Origin: Massilia sp. H-1
Lineage (GTDB): Bacteria; Pseudomonadota; Gammaproteobacteria; Burkholderiales; Burkholderiaceae_D
NCBI GenBank assembly: GCA_024703915.1
Contig: CP087969.1
Span: forward strand, 1,054,001-1,118,000
Direction of reading: 5' to 3'
Length of the DNA: 64,000 nt
Shown here piece after piece: positions 32,443-43,700 of this stretch. Made by a program: the position numbers and the translations under genes. Position 1 is the first letter of the stretch. Every line of letters begins with the position of its first letter. Under the pieces are notes generated by a model. That model did no database searches and had not been told where the DNA came from. It saw nothing but the letters and a program-made list of their open reading frames with translations.

Positions 32443-33601
32443 CTAGTGTGCGGGAGCCGCTTCGCGCAGCAGTTCGCGCGATGATCAACTGTTGTACTTC
32501 GGTGGCGCCTTCGTAGATGCGCAGTGAGCGAATCTCGCGGTACAGGCGCTCGACCGGGTGCTCGCTGACCACGCCCAGGCCGCCGAACATCTGCACGGCC
32601 GCGTCAATGACCTTCTGCGCCGTCTCGGTGGCCGACATCTTGGCCATGGCCGCTTCCTTGGTGACCTTGCGGCCCTGGTCGCGCTGCCAGGCGGCGCGGT
32701 AGGTGAGCAGCGCGGCGGCGTCGATCCCGGTCGCCATCTCGGCCAGCTTGGCCTGCGTGAGCTGGAAATCGGCCAGGGTCTGACCGAACATCTTGCGCGT
32801 GGTCGCATGCGCCAGCGCTTCGTCGAGCGCGCGCCGCGCGAAGCCCAGGGCGGCGGCGGCGACCGAGGTGCGGAACACGTCGAGCGTGGCCATCGCCACC
32901 TTGAAGCCCTGCCCCGCCTCGCCCAGACGCTGGGCCGGCGTCCACGCGGCAATTGGTGAACGCCAGGCGCGCCAGCGGGTGCGGCGCGATCACGTCGATC
33001 CGCTCGGCGATCGAGAAGCCGGGCGTGTCGGCGTCAACGATGAAGGCGCTGATGCCGCGCTGCCTGGCTGTTCGCCGGTGCGCGCGAACACCACGTAGAA
33101 GTCGGCGATGCCGCCATTCGAGATCCAGGTCTTTTCGCCGTTCAGCACATAGCTGTCGCCGTCCTGCACGGCGGCGCACTGCATGGCCGCCACGTCGGAG
33201 CTGGCCTGCGGCTCGGACAGCGCGAAGGCGGCAATCGCCTCGCCCCGCGCCACGCGCGGCAGGTAGCGCTCCTTGTTGGCGGCGCTGCCGAACAGCGAAA
33301 TCGCGCCCGAACCAAGGCCCTGCATGGCGAACGCGAAGTCGGCCAGGCCGTTGTGGCGGGCCAGCGTCTCGCGGATCAGGCAGATGGCGCGCGTGTCGAT
33401 CGCCTCGCTGCCCTTGCCGACCGCATGGGCGAGCCAGCCGCCGTCGCCCAGCTGGCGCACCAGCGCGCGGCAGGCGGCATCGACGTCATGCCCGTGGGCG
33501 CTTAGCCACGTTGGCGCTTCACCCCAGGCGTCGAGCGCCTGTTCCAGCTGCGCGTGGCGGGGCTCGAAGAACGGCCAGTCGAGATAGGTTTTGTCGGCCA
33601 T
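32443..33601 (-). CDS. acyl-CoA dehydrogenase family protein
   Basis: FAD-dependent dehydrogenase of about 385 residues: N-terminal helical domain ([20 protein letters not shown]), [19 protein letters not shown] (flavin region), [40 protein letters not shown], and C-terminal helices with [40 protein letters not shown] and [10 protein letters not shown]. In the last motif, Glu of YEG is the usual catalytic base position. Breaks near 33490, 33070, 32948 and 32480. Part of the aromatic CoA operon; the exact substrate is unknown. Confidence 0.9.
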
Positions 33602-33602
33602 G

Positions 33603-34459
33603 TCAGTCGCCTTCGAAGGTCGGTTTTTGCTTGGCCACGAACGCGTGATAGGCGCGGTGGAAGTCGTTGGTCGCCATGCAGATGGCCTGGGCCTGGGCTT
33701 CGGCTTCGATCGCCTCGTCCACGCCCATGTTCCATTCCTGCTGCAGCATTTTCTTGGTCATGCCGTGCGCGAAGGTCGGGCCGTCGGCCAGCGAACGGGC
33801 CAGCGCGCGGCGGAAAGCAGCTCGCCCGGTTCGCTGATGCTGTTGAAGAAACCCCAGCGCTCCGCCTCGGTCCCCGACATCGAGCGGCCCGTGTAAAGCA
33901 GTTCGGCCGCCCTGCCCTGGCCGATCACGCGCGGCAAGAGCGCGCAGGCGCCCATGTCGCAGCTTAGCCAGGCCCACGCGGGTGAACAGGAAGGCGGTCT
34001 TGCTGCGCGCGGTGCCAAGGCGCAGGTCGGACGACAGGGCGAGGATCGCTTGTCGCTGCATGCAGCACACGCCGTCCACCGCCGCGATGATGGGCTGCGG
34101 GCAGGCGCGCATCGCCTTGACCAGGTCGCCCGTCATGCGGGTGAAGGCCAGCAGGCCAGGCATGTCGAGTTTGGTGAGCGGGCCGATGATGTCGTGCACG
34201 TCGCCGCCCGAGCAGAAATTCTCATGGCGCCGGTGATGACGATGGCCTTGACGTCGTCGGCATAGGCCAGCATGCGGAACAGGTCGCGCAGTTCGGCATA
34301 CGAATCGAAGGTCAGGGGGTTCTTGCGCTCGGGGCGGTTGAGCATGAGCGTGGCGACGCTTAAGCATCGAGTTCGAGGCTGAAATGGGCGGCCGCATAGC
34401 TTAGCCAGCTTGGCGCGGTTGCCGGGCAGCTGCTGCGCCTGGCCTGGGAGATAACGCAT
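33603..34459 (-). CDS. enoyl-CoA hydratase/isomerase family protein
   Basis: Crotonase-fold enzyme of about 280 residues: [34 protein letters not shown] (oxyanion hole), [12 protein letters not shown], then [20 protein letters not shown] and AERWGFFN (acidic residue region), ending [13 protein letters not shown]. Breaks at 34395, 34362-34369, 34225, 33962 and 33822. It starts after the MarR gene and its stop lies one base from the dehydrogenase start, so these genes are co-transcribed. The substrate is probably a ring-derived CoA ester. Confidence 0.88.
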
Positions 34460-34477
34460 GATGATTCCTGTTCCTGT

Positions 34478-34990
34478 CTAAATTTTCTTGTCGTCCGAGG
34501 CGCTCAGATGGCGCTTCATTTCCGAGAGCAGCGTAATGAGCTGTCCCTTGTCGTCGGGGGAGATATCCTGCAGCAGTTCGGCGATCCAGCCTTCGTGCAC
34601 CACCGCCATGCTTAAGCAAAGGCGCAGCCATTATGCGTCGGTCAGCTTGACGGTGTACACGCGCCGGTCTTTCGGATCGGGCACGCGCACCACCAGCTTT
34701 TCCTGCTCCAGCTGGTCGGTGATGCCGGTGATATTGCCACCCGTGACCATCATGCGGCGCGACAGTTCGCCCATGCGCAAGCCTTGCGGATGGCGTTCGA
34801 GCTGCGCCATCAGGTCGAAGCGCGGCAGCGTGATGTCGAACGTGGCGCGCATCCGGCTGCGGATCTCGTTCTCGATGCGCACCGTGCACGAGAGCATGCG
34901 CAGCCACAGCTTGAGCGACTGGTGGTGGTCTTGCGTGAGGCGGCTGGCCAGGTCCAGGTCCGTCGTGTCGTGCTGCAGCGTCTCTTCCAT
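34478..34990 (-). CDS. MarR-family transcriptional regulator
   Basis: Winged-helix regulator of about 170 residues. The helix-turn-helix and wing are visible in MGELSRRMMVTGGNITGITD and DPKDRRVYTVKLTD; after a break at 34612-34619 the C-terminal dimer helix continues MVVHEGWIAELLQDISPDDK. It lies inside the aromatic degradation operon, eight bases after the SDR gene. It is a likely local repressor responding to the aromatic substrate or its CoA thioester, by analogy with other MarR proteins in such operons. Confidence 0.88.
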
Positions 34991-34998
34991 CGTCATCC

Positions 34999-35761
34999 TC
35001 ACATCACTTCGCCATGAAGCGACCGCCAGCGACTGTCCATTCATCGCGCCCGACTGCGGCATGCACAGCCACAGCACGGCGCTCGCCACTTCGGCCGTTT
35101 CCACCAGCCGCTGCTGGGGATTGCTTATGGCCAGCTGGGCCCGCGCCTCGTCTTCGCTGCGGCCGGTCTTGGCCACGATATTGGCCACCGCGTCGCGCAC
35201 GATATCGGTATCGGTAAAGCCGGGGCAGACCGCATTGACGGTCACGCCGCGGGTGGCCACTTCGAGCGCCAGCGCGGGTCATGCCGATCACGCCGTGCTT
35301 GGCCGCGCAGTACGCGGCCACGTAGCGGTAGCCGACCAGGCCGATGGGTGGACGCCACGTTGACGATCCGGCCCCAGCCTGCATCCAGCATGGTAAGCAG
35401 CGCAGCCTGGGTGCAGTGGAAGGTGCCGGACAAATTCACGTCGAGCATGCGCTGCCACAGCGCGGCGTCGGTCTTGCCGAACGGGGCCGAGCTTAGCCTG
35501 GCTTAAGCATTATTGACCAGGATGTCGCACGGGGCTTGGCGCGCTCGAAGGCGGCGCGGATGGCGGCTAAGCCGGGCCAGGTCCATGACCACGAACCCGG
35601 CGCCCAGCTCGTGCGCGGCGGCTGCCAGCGCGGCTTCGTCGCGTCCGCAAATGGTGACCCGCGCGCCCGCGTCGATCAGCGCGCGCAATGGCGGCGCCGA
35701 TGCCGCGCGCCGCCGGGTCACGATCGCGTGCTTGCTTAGCCAGGGATTCGGTATGCGCCAT
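34999..35761 (-). CDS. SDR-family NAD(P)-dependent oxidoreductase
   Basis: Classical short-chain dehydrogenase of about 253 residues: [10 protein letters not shown] start (GCCGGC error at 35737-35743), GARGIGAAIAR (cofactor site), VTICGRDEAALAAAAHELGA, DILVNNA, MLDVNLSGTFHCTQAALLTM, GRIVNVAS, then YVAAYCAAKHGVIGMTRA (catalytic YxxxK) and VTVNAVCPGFTDTDIV. The end is GQSLAVAGGEVM, with GCCGGC corrupted at 35025-35032. Breaks at 35510, 35570, 35348 and 35280. Its ATG shares an A with the TGA of the preceding gene. Likely oxidises a hydroxyacyl-CoA intermediate of the pathway. Confidence 0.87.
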
Positions 35762-38141
35762 CAACCCTCCAGCAATCTGGCCGCGACCTGCTGCGGGGTC
35801 AGGCTAGCAGCATGCAAGCGGCGGCCAGCTGGCGTTCCCGTTCGAGATTGCGCTCGAGCTGCTGCTTGGCCTAAGCAGGTACTGCTTGGGCCACTCGACG
35901 GCGGCAAAGCCGATCTTGGCGGCCTCGGTCAGCGTCCATGCAGGGGTTGGCCAGGTGCGGGCGGCCGACGGCGCACAGGTCGAGCGCGGTAGCATGGCGA
36001 TGATGCTGTTGGCGTGATCGGCTTCGAAGATCGAGCCGACCGCGATGGTCGGGATTTTCGCTTCGTTGCGCACGCGGTCGGCGAACGGGGTCTGGAACAT
36101 GCGTCCGTAGACCGGCTTTTCCTGCTTGCTCACCTGGCCCGACGAGCAGTCGATCATGTCGGCGCCCGCTTCCCGGAACAGGCGCGCGATCTGCACCGCG
36201 TCATCCGGCGTGATGCCGCCCTCGACCCAGTCATGGGCCGAGATGCGCACGCTCATCGGCTTGTCGGCCGGCCAGGCAGCGCGCATCGCGCGGAACACGC
36301 GCAGCGGGTAGCGGCAGCGGTTTTCGAGACTGCCGCCGAATTCGTCGCTGCGCTGGTTGGTGAGCGGCGAAATGAACGAGGACAGCAGATAGCCGTGCGC
36401 GCAGTGCAGCTCGAGCCAGTCGAACCCGGCGTCGTCGGCCGCACGCGTGGCGCGCACGAAATCGGCCTCGATGCGCGCCAGATCGTCGGGCGTGGCTTCG
36501 CGCGCCGTCTGCGACACGCCTTTCAGGTACTGCTGGGGCGAGCTCGACACGAGCGGCCAGTTGCCGTCGTCCAGCGGCTGGTCGATGCCTTCCCACATGA
36601 CGCGGGTCGATCCCTTGGCCCCGGCGTGGCCAAGCTGCACGCCGATCTTGGCGCTCGAACTGGCATGCACGAAATCGGTGATCCGCTTCCAGGCCGCCGT
36701 GTGCTCGGGCGCATACAGGCCGGGGCAGCGCGGGGTGATGCGGGCGTCCGCCGAGACGCAGGTCATTTCCGCGAACACCAGGCTGGCGCCGCCCATGGCG
36801 CGCGCCCAGGTGCACCAGGTGGTAGTCGCCAGCCACGCCGTCGGTGGCCGAATACTGGGCCATGGGCGAGACCACGATCCGGTTCTTGAGGGTCACGCCG
36901 CGCATCTTGAAGGGGGTGAGCATGGGCAGCACGCGCGCCTGTTTGGGCGGCGCCAGGCTAGGCCTGCGCGCAGGCGCGGCGGGCGATCCACTCCTCGAAT
37001 CCGGCCACGTAGGCGGCGTCGCGCAGGCGCAGATTTTCGTGCGACAGGCGCTGGCTGCGGGTGAGCATCGAATAGGCGAACTGCGGCGCGTCCATGGCGG
37101 TATAGCGTTCGACGTTCTCGAACCACTCCATGGAATTGCGCGCCGCGCTTTGAATCTTGAGCACTTCCACCGAACGGGCGGCCTGGTAGGCGTCCAGCGC
37201 TGCGCGCACGCCGTCATGCTGGCCGAAGCAGCGCGCCAGTTCGATCGCGTCTTCCAGCGCCAGCTTGGTGCCGGAGCCGATCGAATAGTGGGCCGAATGG
37301 GCCGCGTCGCCCATCAGCACGATGGGCGTGGCGCCGTTCCAGTGCACCCACTGCTCGCACACCACGCGGGGAAGGTGATCCACATGGCCGAGCCGCGCAG
37401 GTGGCTGGCATTGGACATGAGCGGGTGGCCGTCCAGCTGGTCGGCGAACAGGTTCTCGCAGAACGCGATGCCCTCTTCCTGGCTCATCTCGGCCAGGCCG
37501 CTGGCGCGCCAGACCTCTTCCGGCGTTTCGACGATGAAGGTCGAGGTGTCGCCGTCGTACTGGTAGATGTGGGCCTGGAACCAGCCGTGCGCGGTTTCCT
37601 TGAAGGCGAAGGTGAAGGCGTCGAATTTCTTGCGCGTGCCCAGCCACACGAAGCGGCAGTGGCGCTGCTCGACCTGGGGCCGGAAAGTGTCCGCATAGCG
37701 CTTGCGCACGCGGCTGTTCAAGCCGTCGGATGCGATCACGAGGTCGGCCTGGTAGCTGGCGGCGAGCTGCTGGTCGTTGTCGACGTCGCACTCGAACACC
37801 AGTTCGACGCCGAGCTCCTCGCAGCGCTGCTGCAGGATGTTGAGCAGGCGCTTGCGGCCGATGCCGCAAAAGCCGTGGCCGCCGGAGGTGACTTTCTCGC
37901 CCTTGAAGAAAATGTCGATGTCGTCCCAGTGGTTGAACGACTGCAGGATCGAGCGCGCCGTCTGTTCGTCGGCGCCCACCAGGTTGCCCAGGGTCTGGTC
38001 GGAAAACACGACGCCCCAGCCAAAGGTGTCGTACGGGCGGTTGCGTTCGACCACGACGATCTCGTGCGCGGGATTCTGCTTTTTCATCAGCAGGCTGAAA
38101 TACAGGTGGCAGGGACCGCCGCCGATACAAACGATTTTCAT
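35761..38141 (-). CDS. bifunctional aromatic acyl-CoA monooxygenase/reductase (2-aminobenzoyl-CoA or salicylyl-CoA type)
   Basis: Fusion of about 790 residues. Residues 1-390 are a PHBH-type flavin monooxygenase: [10 protein letters not shown] (GxGxxG region, altered near 38105), [29 protein letters not shown] and [17 protein letters not shown]. The second half is an Old Yellow Enzyme domain: [53 protein letters not shown] and [14 protein letters not shown]. Such fusions are known as 2-aminobenzoyl-CoA monooxygenase/reductase and salicylyl-CoA 5-hydroxylase. The domain junction is broken at 36958-36964 (GGCTAGGCC), so the frame, not the fusion, is interrupted. Also broken near 37370, 36810, 35990, 35930 and 35870. 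Confidence 0.9.
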
Positions 38142-38145
38142 GATG

Positions 38146-39778
38146 TCAGGGAGCCCGCAATTTGAAGCGCTGCAGCTTGCCGGTTTCGGTACGCGGCAGC
38201 TTGTCGATGAATTTGACCGAACGCGGATATTTATAAGGGGCGATCTGGGCCTTGACGAAGTCCTGCAGCGCGCGCCGTCTCAGGCCCCGCCTCGAAGCCT
38301 AGCCTTGAGCACCACATGGGCTTCGACCACCTGCCCGCGCTCGTCGTCGGCGCGGCCGATGACGCCGCATTCAGCCACCGCCGGATGGCGCATCAGCACG
38401 TCCTCGACTTCGGCCCCGGCGATGTTGTAGCTTAGCCGAGATGATCATGTCGTCGGTGCGCGAGCGGTAATAGAAGTAGCCGTCGGCGTCCATCTCGTAG
38501 GCGTCGCCGGTCAGGTTCCAGCCATCGAGCACGTAATCGGCCTGGCGCGGATCGGCCAGGTAGCGGCAGCCGGTGGGTCCCTTGACCGCCAGGCGGCCGA
38601 TTACGCCCGGCCCGACCTGGACGCCGTCCGGTCCGAGGATGCAAGCCTGGTAGCCGGGCACCGGCTTGCCGGTCGCGCCGGGACGGATCGCGTCATCGGG
38701 CGGGCGGAAATAAAGATGTGCAGCAGTTCGGTCGCGCCGATGCCGTCGATCATGCGCAGACCGGTCGCCGCCTGCCACGATTCGCGCGTGGCCAGCGGCA
38801 GCGCCTCATCGCCGCCGACACGGTGCGCGTGAGCGCCGTCAGATCGTGCTGGGCCGCGAGCGGCGCCATTTGCCGGTAAAAAGTGGGCGCCGTGAAGCAC
38901 ACCGTGGCGCGGTAGCGGGCGATGGCCGCCAGCAGCGTCTCGGGCGTGAGTTTTCGAGCAGCACGCCAGGCCGCGCCAACCCGCAGCGGGAACAGCAGCA
39001 GGCCGCCCAGGCCGAAGGTGAAGGCCAGCGGCGGCGTGCCGATGAAGATATCGTCGGCCTTGGCCTGCAGGGTGTGGCGCGGGAAGCAGTCGCAAATGGC
39101 CAGCACGTCGCGGTGGAAATGCATGGTCCCCTTGGGGATGCCGGTGGTGCCCGAGGTGAAGCTGATCAGGCAGACGTCGTCGGCGGCGGTGTCGACGGCG
39201 TCGAACGGGGCGGCGTGCTGCGCCATGCGCTGCTCGAGCGAGCCCGGTTCGTCGGCGGCGCCGAAGAACAGCACGCGTGCAGGCGGCGCGGCCATGGCCT
39301 CGACTTCGGCGCGCAGACCGGCGGCGCACAGGACCGCGTCCACGCGCGCCTTGGCGGCAATCGTTCCCAGTTCAGCCGGCGCGCAGCAGCGGCATGGTGG
39401 GCACCACGACCATGCTTAGGCCTTGAGCACGGCCAGGATGGCGGCCGCCATCAGCGGGTTGTTGGCGCCGCGCAGCAGCACCCGGTTGCCGCTGACCAGC
39501 TCCAGGTCGTGGCGCAACACGTGGGCAATGCGGTCGACCTGCTGCTGCAGTTCACGGTAGCTCCAGCGCGTGTTCGCCGATGATGGCGGTGCGTTCGCCA
39601 CCCCCCTAAGCAGCAGCGGCGGCGTCGAGCAGTTCGGCCACGCAGTTCAGGCGTTCCGGATACTGCAGTTCGGGCAGGTCGAAGCGAAATTCCGGCCACA
39701 GGTCCGGAGCCAAGTGCGCGTGCGAGAGTCGTCCTGGTGGGCCGACGGGGAAAGCTGCGAAGGAATTGGTCGTGTCAT
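38146..39778 (-). CDS. benzoate/2-aminobenzoate-CoA ligase type AMP-binding enzyme
   Basis: Acyl-adenylate-forming ligase of about 540 residues. Shows [20 protein letters not shown], the P-loop [58 protein letters not shown] and [20 protein letters not shown]. After the break at 38430-38437 come [18 protein letters not shown] and the catalytic Lys region [14 protein letters not shown]. Sequence style matches benzoate-CoA and 2-aminobenzoate-CoA ligases. It is the first gene of the operon and would activate the aromatic acid used by the following monooxygenase/reductase. Confidence 0.88.
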
Positions 39779-39861
39779 GGTCGCCCCAGCGAAGGGTCAG
39801 CGATGCGGAGGAGGATACTTTAGACCTAAACTATTCGCGCATCAAGCACTTTCGTGCTCAG

Positions 39862-40644
39862 TCATGCAGGGTGCGTAGCAGCTCGCTTTGGCGCAGTACG
39901 GCGCGTACCGTTTCGGCCAGCGTGATCTGGACCTGGCCCGGGTCAAGCGCGCCATCGGACAGGTCGCGGATGGCGCTCGCCGCGCCATTCAGGCCCAGGG
40001 TCTGGCAGCCGAGCATGCAGGCGGTCCAGGCGCACGTGCGCCGCTTCCGTGTCGCCGCTGGCCAGCAGGGCCGCCAGGTCGGTGCTGGCGGCGGCCAGCT
40101 GGGTCTGAAAGCCGCCCAGGTAGACCAGCAGACGCTCGCCGTCGATGCCGAGGCGGCCCATGGTCGCGAGCGGCGTCTCGGCGTCGGCTACCGCGTCCGG
40201 TACGGCGTCGGTCAGGGTGTCCGCTACGGCGTCCGGGGATCCTGGCGCGGCGCCCTCCCCCGAGGATTCCGATGCGGCGGCCAGCAGCGGCGCGATGCAT
40301 TCGCTGACGGCGGCCGCGTCGAAGGGTTTGACCAGGTAGCCGTCGGCGCCCAGGCCGTTGGCCCGGTCCACGGTGGCGGTATCGTTGGCGGAAGTGACCA
40401 GCACGAAGGGCATGGCGGCCAGCGCCGCATCGGCGCGCACGCGCGCCAGCAGGTCCATGCCGGACAGGCGCGGCATGCGCAGGTCGCAAAAAACAGATGG
40501 CCGGACGCAGGCCGAAGCGGACAGCTGCTGCCATGCGTCTTCGCCATCTTCGGCTTCGAGGATGTCGAACTGGCCGCAGGCATCGACCAGATGCATGAGT
40601 ACCATGCGCGAGACGACGTCATCGTCCACCACCAACACTTTCAT
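39862..40644 (-). CDS. response regulator, CheY-like receiver with helical C-terminal region
   Basis: About 260 residues. The receiver (1-120) has the acidic triad VVDDD, phospho-Asp in FCDLRMPRLSG, Thr/Ser in LVTSAND and Lys in YLVKPFD. A low-complexity Ala/Asp linker with a repeated VADTLTDAVPDAVADAET pattern (plus strand near 40170-40240) follows. The C-terminal helical region (YLGGFQTQLAAASTDLAALL ... LHACMLGCQTLGLNGAASAI) resembles that of the second regulator at 45.7-46.4 kb. One break near 40020. It lies downstream of the large hybrid kinase and probably acts with it. Confidence 0.85.
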
Positions 40645-40727
40645 GACCTTCTCCGTTCGGGACCGCATCCCTGCTCTCGTGGCAAGTGCGCCAATATTAC
40701 AGCAAAATCAAGGGCCGAAACGGCGTT

Positions 40728-43700
40728 TCAGACGGTGGAAGCGGCAAACTGTTCGAGCAGTTCAGCGCAGGCGCGGCAAGCCGTCGTTCACCAGCGGCCA
40801 CTGGCCCTGGTCGGCCGCCAGCTCCAGTTCGCCGCACAGCACGTGCAGTTCGGTCGCTTCGAGGTAGGCCGCGCTGCCCTTGATCCCGTGCAGCAGGCGT
40901 CCGGCGGCTTCGCAGTCGCGCGCCGCCACAGCAAGCTCCAGATCGGCGCGGCGCGACGGCACGTCGTTGGCAAAGGCGGCGCGCATGCGGGTTTTCAGTT
41001 CGCCGCTGCGGCGGTCGGCATTCTGGGCGGCGGCCACGGCCAGCGGTGTCGGTCCCGTGAAGACGCCGAACATGGCGTCCAGTTCGGACGTGCTGGGCGG
41101 ACGCGAACGGGCTAGAAGCTGCATCATCGGCTCCATGTCCACCCCGCGCCGCAGCTGGCGTTCGATCGCGCGCGAGAGCTGCAGGTGCAGCGCGGTCTCG
41201 TCGATCGGCTTGGACAGGAAGTCGTCCATGCCGCTGGCCAGGTAGCGGTTGCGGTCTTCCTCGCTGGCGTTGGCGGTCAGGGCCACGATCATCAGGTCGG
41301 CGTCGCGCACCGGCGCCTCAGGCGGCCCTGCCGGCTGCGGGATCAGGCGCGTGGCGGTGGAGCCGTCCATTTCCGGCATGCGCCCGTCCATCAGGATCAG
41401 GTCGTAGCGCGAGCGCGCGAGGCGGCTACCGCCAGCGCGCCGTTGTCGGCGATGTCGACCTTGTGGCCAAGATCTTCGAGCATCATGCGGATGATGATCT
41501 GGTTGGTCGGGAAGTCTTCGGCGCACAGCACATTGAGGCGGTGGCTGTGCGGCTCGAGCGTGACGTGCTCCACTTCGGGCGGGGCCACGCCGTCGGCCAG
41601 CGGCAGCACCACCGAGAACACGCTGCCCTGCCCTTCGCGGCTGTCGACGCTGATCTCGCCGCCCATCAGTTCGACCAGCTGGCGGCAGATCGCCAGTCCC
41701 AGGCCGGTGCCGCCGTAGCGGCGGGTGGTGGTGCTGTCGGCCTGTTCGAACTTCTGGAACAGGCGTTCGAGCGCGGCGGCGGCGATCCCGATGCCCGTGT
41801 CGCGCACCGAGAAGCGCAGCATGTTGATGCGCGGTCCGTCGTGCAGCGCGCCCGGCAGCGATTCGACCATCACGCGCACCGTGCCCTCGTTGGTGAACTT
41901 GAAGGCGTTGCCGACCAGGTTGACCAGCACCTGGCGCAGCCGGGTCAGGGTCGCCCACCACGAACTGGGGCAGATCGCTGGCCAGCTCGATCCCGAACGA
42001 GATGCTGTGCGCGGCGGCCTGCTCCTCGAACAGGCTGGCCACGTTTTCGAGCATCGGCCCGAGCGCGAAATCGATGTTCTCGATGGTCAGCTTGCCCGCT
42101 TCGATCTTGGAAAAATCGAGCAGGTCGTTAATGATGGTCAGCAGCGACTGGGCGTTGGCCTGGCCGCGCATGATCTGCTCGCGCGTGTTTTCCTGCAGGC
42201 GCACATCGCGCAGGGCGAAGTTGAGCATCCCGATCACGCCTGCCAGCGGGGTGCGCATTTCGTGGCTCATGTTGGCCAAGAATTCCGACTTCTGGCGCGT
42301 GGCGTCTTCCGCCTTTTGCTTGGCCAGGCGCAGGCGTTCGTCGTTTTCCTGCAGCGCGCGGTTGGCCAGCGCCAGCTCCTCGGTGTTCAGGCGCACCTGC
42401 TTTTCCTGCTCCACCAGCCGGGCCTGGGTTTCTTCCAGTTCGCGGTAGGCGCGCGCATTGTCGAGCGCGACGGCGGCGTGCGCGGCCAGCGTCTGCAACA
42501 TGTCCAGGTGCACCCGGCGGTAGGCGTTCTTTTCCACGCTCTGCACGCACAGCACGCCCATCATGCGGTCCTTGACGATCAGCGGCACGTACATCATCGC
42601 CACCGACACCGAGCGCGGACTGCCGTCGCGCCGCAGCACCGGCGTGGGCGGCTTGCTCTGCGGCCCGGACAGGTAGTTGTCGTATTCGGCATCGAGGTCA
42701 TTGATGAACACCTCGCGCCGGTGACGCAGGCACCACACCGCGAACTGGCGCTCGTCGGCCAGCGAACGGTTGTAATGCTCGCTGCGCACGCCCTGGTCCA
42801 TCGCGAACGGGAATTCGACCACGCCCTCTTCCTCGTTGTAGAAGCCGATCCCGAATATGCGCGCATCCATCAGGTGGTGCACGTGCCGGTACACGGTCAT
42901 CATGATGGTTTCCATGTCGAGCGTGGCGGTCAGTTCGCGCCCGATCTCGGACAGCACCGAAATATTGCGGTGGGCCTGCTCGACTTTTTCCTTCTGGCGC
43001 TGCACTTCTTCCTTCTGGCGCTCGGCGTCGGCGCGGCGCTGCTCGGCCTCGGCGCGCTGGTTGACGGCGTCGCGCCGCTTTTCTTCCAGCTCGCCCTTCT
43101 GGTGTTCCAGCAGGCGGTTCTGCTGTTCGATTTCGAGCGTGCGCGCGCCCACCTGGCGTTCGAGCAGCGCCTTCTGGCGGCGCAGTCCCCGACAAGCGCA
43201 TGAAATACGCCAGATACGCAGGTGCTTAAGCCCACCAGCAGCAGCGCGCCGGTGCGGAACCACCAGGTTTTCCACCATGGCGGCAGGATCGTGATCGAGA
43301 GCGTGGCGCCGGACGCGTTCCAGACGCCGTCCTTGTTGGCGGCCTTGACCCGGAACGTGTACTGGCCCGGGTCCAGGTTGGTGTAGGTGGCAAAGCGCTT
43401 GGAGGCATCGGTGCTGACCCAGCCCTCGTCAAAGCCTTCGAGCTGGTAGGCGAACTGGTTGCGCTGCGGCGCGGCGTAGTGCAGGGCCACGAATTCGAGC
43501 GAGAACACCGAGTCGCCCGCCGACAGCGTCACTTCGCGCGTGCTTTCGATCGGTCCCTTGAGCAGGCCGGGGTGGGTGAGCTGGGCCTACTTTGTTGAAA
43601 ATCTCAAAGCCGGTGATCACGGCGCGCGGCGCGATCATGTTGTCGCTGATCGCCTCCGGACGGAACGCGGTGATGCCGTTGAAGGCGCCGAAGTACATGC

